Position numbers and translations under genes: made by a program
The notes under the pieces: model-generated
Seen by the model: the letters and a program-made list of their open reading frames with translations, nothing else
Databases searched by the model: none
What the model was told of the DNA's origin: nothing
NCBI RefSeq assembly: GCF_002920535.1
Contig: NZ_PQSS01000014.1
Span: forward strand, 1 to 64,000
Reading direction: 5' to 3'
Length of the DNA: 64,000 nucleotides
From: Streptomyces sp. Ru71
GTDB taxonomy: Bacteria > Actinomycetota > Actinomycetes > Streptomycetales > Streptomycetaceae
In this document: piece by piece, positions 59,950 through 64,000 of the stretch
How positions within the stretch are numbered: the first letter of the stretch is position 1
How the letters are laid out: each line of letters starts with the position of its first letter

Positions 59950-61170
59950 ATGGAAACCGTCATCCTTGCTGTAGTCATCGCCGTGGTCGCGATCGTCGCG
60001 CTCGGCGGGCTCGTGGTCGGCAGCCGACGGAAGAAGTCGCTGCCCCCGCCGCCCCCCGCCGCGCCCGACATCACCGCCCCTCCGGCCGAGCCGCACGTCG
60101 GCGACGAGGCCGAGACGCCGCGGGAGGAACCGCGGCGCACCATCGAGGAGGTGGATCTTCCGGGCGGCCCGGCCCCCGTCGTCGTAGAGGAACCGCCCGC
60201 CGAGGCCCCCGAGGCCCTTGTCGAGGCTCCGGAGATCGAGATCCCGGAGCCCACCGCCGGGCGCCTGGTGCGCCTGCGCGCCCGCCTGTCCCGCTCGCAG
60301 AACGCCCTGGGCAAGGGCCTGCTCAACCTCCTGTCCCGGGAGCACCTCGACGAGGAGACCTGGGAGGAGATCGAGGACACCCTGCTCACCGCCGACGTCG
60401 GTGTGCAGCCCACCCAGGAGCTGGTCGAGCGGCTGCGCGAGCGCGTGAAGGTGCTCGGCACCCGCACCCCCGCGGAACTGCGCGGCCTGCTGCGTGAGGA
60501 GCTGCTCACGCTGGTCGGCCCGGACATGGACCGCGTCGTCAAGACCGAGCCGGCCACCAGCAAGCCGGGCATCGTGATGGTCGTCGGAGTCAACGGCACC
60601 GGCAAGACCACCACCACCGGCAAGCTGGCCCGCGTCCTGGTGGCCGACGGCCGCTCGGTCGTCCTGGGCGCCGCCGACACCTTCCGCGCGGCGGCCGCCG
60701 ACCAGCTCCAGACCTGGGGCGAGCGCGTCGGCGCCTACACCGTGCGCGGGCCGGAGGGCGGCGACCCCGCCTCCGTCGCGTTCGACGCGGTGAAGGAGGG
60801 CAAGGAGATGGGGTCGGACGTCGTCCTCATCGACACCGCCGGGCGCCTGCACACCAAGACCGGCCTGATGGACGAGCTGGGCAAGGTCAAGCGGGTCGTG
60901 GAGAAGCACGCTCCGCTGGACGAGGTGCTGCTCGTCCTCGACGCCACCACCGGCCAGAACGGCCTCGTCCAGGCCCGCGTCTTCGCCGAGGTCGTCGACA
61001 TCACCGGCATCGTGCTGACCAAGCTGGACGGCACGGCCAAGGGCGGCATCGTGATCGCGGTCCAGCGCGAGCTGGGCGTCCCGGTCAAGCTGATCGGCCT
61101 CGGCGAGGGGGCGGACGACCTGGCCCCGTTCGAGCCGGAGGCGTTCGTGGACGCCCTGATCGGCGACTGA
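59950..61170 (+). CDS. ftsY: Signal recognition particle receptor FtsY
   Basis: A 406-aa SRP-receptor GTPase that docks ribosome-SRP complexes at the membrane. The actinobacterial form starts with a real membrane helix (METVILAVVIAVVAIVALGG, then LVVGSRRKKS), followed by an acidic and proline-rich linker (about 30-100). The NG domain follows: SREHLDEETWEEIEDTLLTA, P-loop GVNGTGKTTTTGKLARVLV, DTFRAAAADQLQTW, VLIDTAGRLHTKTGLMDELG, TKLDGTAKGGIVIAV and IGLGEGADDLAPFEPEAFVD. ATG at 59950 places the helix at the start. Confidence 0.96.
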   Translation: METVILAVVIAVVAIVALGGLVVGSRRKKSLPPPPPAAPDITAPPAEPHVGDEAETPREEPRRTIEEVDLPGGPAPVVVEEPPAEAPEALVEAPEIEIPEPTAGRLVRLRARLSRSQNALGKGLLNLLSREHLDEETWEEIEDTLLTADVGVQPTQELVERLRERVKVLGTRTPAELRGLLREELLTLVGPDMDRVVKTEPATSKPGIVMVVGVNGTGKTTTTGKLARVLVADGRSVVLGAADTFRAAAADQLQTWGERVGAYTVRGPEGGDPASVAFDAVKEGKEMGSDVVLIDTAGRLHTKTGLMDELGKVKRVVEKHAPLDEVLLVLDATTGQNGLVQARVFAEVVDITGIVLTKLDGTAKGGIVIAVQRELGVPVKLIGLGEGADDLAPFEPEAFVDALIGD

Positions 61171-61197
61171 GGACCCACCGGCCCCGACCGACGCGAA

Positions 61198-61232
61198 GCG
61201 CCCGCCCCCGACATACAGCCGGGGGCGGGCGC
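61198..61232. terminator. Terminator between ftsY and the prim-pol gene
   Basis: GCGCCCGCCCCCG (61198-61210) pairs with CGGGGGCGGGCGC (61220-61232) around a 9-nt loop, between convergent genes. Confidence 0.82.
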
Positions 61233-61271
61233 CCGCGTATCAGGAGTGCGTGTCCGTCACATCGACCCAGG

Positions 61272-61934
61272 TCAGGCACGCGACCTGTGCGCCACGTACG
61301 CCAGCGTCCCCAGCACCAGCCGGGCCGCCGGTGGCCGGGTCGCCGAGTCCAGGCCCGGCGGCCGCAGCCAGCGCACCGGGCCCCGGCCGCCCCGGTCCGA
61401 CGGCGGGGCCGTGATGTACGTGCCGGGGCCGAGGCCGCGCAGGTCCAGCGCCGGGTCGTCCCAGCCCATCCGGTACAGCAGTTTCGGGAGTTCCGCCGCC
61501 GCCCCCGGGGCCACGAAGAACTGCGCCCGTCCCTGGGGCGTCGCGGTCACCGGTCCCAGCGGGACCCCCATCCGCTCCAGCCGCACCAGCGCCCGCCGGC
61601 CCGCTGCCTCCGCCACCTCGATCACGTCGAACGAGCGGCCGACCGGCAGCATCACCGACGCACCCGGCACCTCGCCCCACGCCCTCGACACCTCGTCCAG
61701 CGTCGCCCCCGCTCGGACCTCGGACGCGAAGTCGAGCGGATGCGCGCCCGGCGCCGGGCAGTCGCCCCGGCCGCACGAGCACACCCCCGCCGCCGCCCGC
61801 GCGCCCGGCACCACGTCCCAGCCCCACAGGCCGGTGAACTCGGCCACGGCGGTGCAGTCCGACGAGCGGCCGCGACGGCGCGAGACGGACCGGATGTCGC
61901 GGATGCTCCGACTGCTGCCGATCGTGAAGCCCAT
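61272..61934 (-). CDS. Stand-alone bifunctional DNA primase/polymerase (Prim-Pol) domain protein
   Basis: A 220-aa protein equal to the N-terminal Prim-Pol (archaeo-eukaryotic primase-like) domain without a helicase. It shows VAEFTGLWGWDVVPGAR, the cysteine-rich turn CSCGRGDCPAPGAHPLDF typical of this family, SVMLPVGRSFDVIEVAEAAG and a conserved end (PKLLYRMGWDDPALDLRGL, GPGTYITAPPSDRGGRGPVRW). ATG at 61934. Stand-alone forms are common in Streptomyces. Whether this one is catalytic is unclear, because the acidic metal residues are not obvious (only DVIEV). Confidence 0.82.
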   Translation of the reverse strand: MGFTIGSSRSIRDIRSVSRRRGRSSDCTAVAEFTGLWGWDVVPGARAAAGVCSCGRGDCPAPGAHPLDFASEVRAGATLDEVSRAWGEVPGASVMLPVGRSFDVIEVAEAAGRRALVRLERMGVPLGPVTATPQGRAQFFVAPGAAAELPKLLYRMGWDDPALDLRGLGPGTYITAPPSDRGGRGPVRWLRPPGLDSATRPPAARLVLGTLAYVAHRSRA

Positions 61935-62370
61935 GCCCCCTCCAACGGGTCCGACGCACCGGTGGTTACGAAAGACACTCAACCCGCTACGGAGCGTGTC
62001 CCCGACCCTGCCGTGGACGGCGTCCGGAAGTACCCGCGGTGGTGCAGTCGGCGACACGCGCCCCCGAGTGCATCCGTCCGCTCACTCCCGGCTGTCCTAT
62101 GTCAAGTGAATCGCGGGAAGGCCACCGTGAGTTCATTCGAAGGGGTGGCGAATGGTGGCGTTTCCAGGATCGCCATGGCCGGACGGGTGATCGTAGGATT
62201 ACTTTGAGTGCACGGTACCCCCGGGCACATGCGCTCGTGGGTATGCCGGAGGCAACTCGGCATTCCGTTCGAAGGGTGACAACCGCCGGACGGAAGCCGC
62301 GAGAACCGGCATTCTGATAGGGCTTGGCGCAGCGGCGCGGCAGGCGGTCTAGAGGGATGGGGGCGTTCCA
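61935..62370. other. 436-bp divergent region before nsdA
   Basis: No gene is supported. It must carry promoters for the prim-pol gene (minus) and nsdA (plus). Several open frames cross it, but none shows family features. Its middle (about 62100-62300) is less GC-rich than its flanks. Confidence 0.5.
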
Positions 62371-63858
62371 GTGGGCGGCAACGGCGGTAGCGGGACGAAC
62401 GCTGAGAAGCGCCCCAACGAGCTGCTGGGAAACTGGTTCGTGCGCAGCGGCTGGTCCAAGGGCGAGCTCGCCCGCCAGGTGAACCGCCGCGCGCGCCAGC
62501 TGGGCGCCAACCACATCTCCACCGACACCTCGCGCGTACGCCGCTGGCTGGACGGCGAGAACCCGCGCGAGCCCATCCCGCGCATCCTGTCCGAGCTGTT
62601 CTCCGAGCGCTTCGGCTGCGTCGTCTCCATCGAGGACCTCGGCCTGCGCGCGGCCCGGCCCTCCGCGTCCGCCTCCGGCGTCGACCTGCCCTGGACGGGC
62701 CCGCAGACGGTCGCCCTGCTCGGCGAGTTCTCGCGCAGCGACCTGATGCTGGCGCGGCGCGGCTTCCTCGGGAGCTCGCTGGCCCTGGCCGCGGGCCCGT
62801 CGCTCATCGAACCGATGCAGCGCTGGCTGGTGCCCACGCCCGCGCTGCCCGGCCAGCGCCACGAGCCCGACGCCCAGCCGGTGCCCACCAGCCGCGCCCG
62901 CGGCCGGCTGTCCAAGCCGGAGCTGGACCTGCTGGAGTCCACCACCGTGATGTTCCGGCAGTGGGACGCCCAGTGCGGCGGCGGCCTGCGCCGCAAGGCG
63001 GTCGTCGGCCAGCTGCACGAGGTCACCGACCTGCTCCAGGAACCCCAGCCCGCGTCCACCACCCGGCGCCTGTTCAAGGTCGCCGCCGAGCTGGCCGAGC
63101 TGGCCGGCTGGATGTCGTACGACGTCGGACTCCAGCCGACCGCGCAGAAGTACTTCGTCCTCGCCCTGCACGCGGCCAAGGAGGCCGGCGACAAGCCGCT
63201 CGGCTCCTACATCCTGTCCAGCATGAGCCGCCAGATGATCCACCTCGGCCGGCCCGAGGACGCCCTGGAGCTCATCCACCTCGCCCAGTACGGCAGCCGC
63301 GACTGCGCCAGCCCGCGCACCCAGGCCATGCTGTATGCGATGGAGGCCCGCGCCTACGCCAACATGGGCCAGCCCGGCAAGTGCAAGCGGGCCGTCCGCA
63401 TGGCCGAGGACACCTTCGCCGACGCCGACGACTGGGACGAGCCGGACCCCGACTGGATCCGCTTCTTCTCCGAGGCCGAGCTGCACGGCGAGAACAGCCA
63501 CTCCTTCCGCGACCTCGCCTATGTCGCCGGCCGCAGCCCCGCCTACGCCTCCCTGGCCGAGCCGCTGATGCAGCGCGCCGTGGAGCTGTTCGCCCAGGAT
63601 GCCGAGCACCAGCGGTCGTATGCGCTGAACCTCATCGGTATGGCCACGGTCCATCTGCTGCGCCGCGAGCCCGAGCAGAGCACGGTGTACGCCGCGCAGG
63701 CCATGCGGGTCGCGAAGAAGGTGCGCTCCGAGCGGGTCAACACCCGTATCCGCAAGACCGTCGACACCGCCGCCCGCGACTTCGGCGACCTCGTCGAGAT
63801 CGTCGACCTCACCGACCAGCTCGCCGCCGAACTGCCCGAGGCCGCCGAGGCGGTCTGA
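62371..63858 (+). CDS. nsdA: NsdA-type regulator of differentiation and antibiotic production
   Basis: A 495-aa cytoplasmic regulator. An N-terminal helix-turn-helix-like region (about 15-70: RPNELLGNWFVRSGWSKGEL, ARQVNRRARQLG, TDTSRVRRWLDGENPREPIP) is followed by a long TPR-like helical domain (about 180-480: KPELDLLESTTVMFRQWDAQ, SYILSSMSRQMIHLGRPEDA, RAYANMGQPGKCKRAVRMAE). In S. coelicolor, NsdA represses morphological differentiation and antibiotic synthesis. Residues about 128-150 (RRGFLGSSLALAAGP) look like a twin-arginine-type hydrophobic patch but are internal. GTG at 62371. After its stop, 63859-64000 shows no gene. Confidence 0.9.
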   Translation: MGGNGGSGTNAEKRPNELLGNWFVRSGWSKGELARQVNRRARQLGANHISTDTSRVRRWLDGENPREPIPRILSELFSERFGCVVSIEDLGLRAARPSASASGVDLPWTGPQTVALLGEFSRSDLMLARRGFLGSSLALAAGPSLIEPMQRWLVPTPALPGQRHEPDAQPVPTSRARGRLSKPELDLLESTTVMFRQWDAQCGGGLRRKAVVGQLHEVTDLLQEPQPASTTRRLFKVAAELAELAGWMSYDVGLQPTAQKYFVLALHAAKEAGDKPLGSYILSSMSRQMIHLGRPEDALELIHLAQYGSRDCASPRTQAMLYAMEARAYANMGQPGKCKRAVRMAEDTFADADDWDEPDPDWIRFFSEAELHGENSHSFRDLAYVAGRSPAYASLAEPLMQRAVELFAQDAEHQRSYALNLIGMATVHLLRREPEQSTVYAAQAMRVAKKVRSERVNTRIRKTVDTAARDFGDLVEIVDLTDQLAAELPEAAEAV

Positions 63859-64000
63859 CCACCGCACCAAACAGCCCGCACGACCCGCACCACCCCGCTG
63901 AACCCCGGCCGCGGCCGGCCCTCCCGAACTGCCCGACTCGGCTCCCCCATGCCAGGTCATCGGAAGGCCGACCGCGGCCGGTCCCGTCTCCCCGGCCGGG

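Noticed and set aside
1..64000. CRISPR arrays, insertion sequences, integrase, phage genes, rRNA genes
   Set aside because: No repeat-spacer pattern, transposase or integrase motif, phage structural gene or rRNA sequence was seen anywhere in the window.

Overview
The window is high-GC DNA with Streptomyces-type gene content: conservons, an HU protein with a lysine-rich histone-like tail, ndgR-leuCD, glcP, smc-ftsY and nsdA. From memory, and not from a search, the gene order follows the S. coelicolor chromosome from about SCO5535 (accB) to SCO5582 (nsdA). Extra gene pairs interrupt it. There is no prophage, insertion sequence, CRISPR array or rRNA operon. I read it as a core chromosomal segment with small accessory insertions.

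Layout. Positions 1-500 hold the end of an acyl-CoA carboxylase beta subunit and its epsilon subunit. A small decayed gene follows (561-935). Positions 1062-11678 carry two complete conservons head to tail on the minus strand (cvnA histidine-kinase-like membrane sensor, cvnB roadblock protein, cvnC DUF742 protein, cvnD GTPase). Their cvnD genes share 359 bp without a mismatch. A tiny repeat-bearing ORF with its own promoter and terminator (12221-12535) precedes an FAH-family gene and gltX. Next to these lies a Gln-Glu-Glu-Gln-Glu tRNA array. Then come a divergent MerR/DUF4188 pair with an obvious operator and the divergent ndgR/leuCD unit.

Positions 21000-29030 are housekeeping: hupS, cofC, an acyltransferase-gpsA-ddl run, thiL-thiD, and small conserved genes. 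Positions 29045-33296 hold an accessory pair: a SARP/AfsR-like regulator and an FAD monooxygenase. Next are rpmB, a DAK2-domain kinase, and an overlapping Hsp90-like/TPR pair (35728-40457), then recG, rsmD, coaD, a coiled-coil protein, yceD-rpmF-rnc-mutM, an HxlR/flavodoxin pair, a membrane protein with a palindromic operator, a secreted CAP-domain protein and an acylphosphatase.

The smc gene (51910-55571) is broken into two frames at its hinge. Two copies of a GC-rich interspersed repeat lie exactly there, and a related copy lies in an intergenic region near 17.7 kb. After smc come the glucose permease gene, an LLM oxidoreductase, an NCS1 permease, ftsY, a stand-alone primase-polymerase domain protein and the nsdA-type regulator.

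Most worth following up: the split smc, the exact identity between the two cvnD genes, the apparent frameshift at the start of the second cvnC, the Hsp90-TPR couple, and the small ORF with a duplicated ANPRRT motif.
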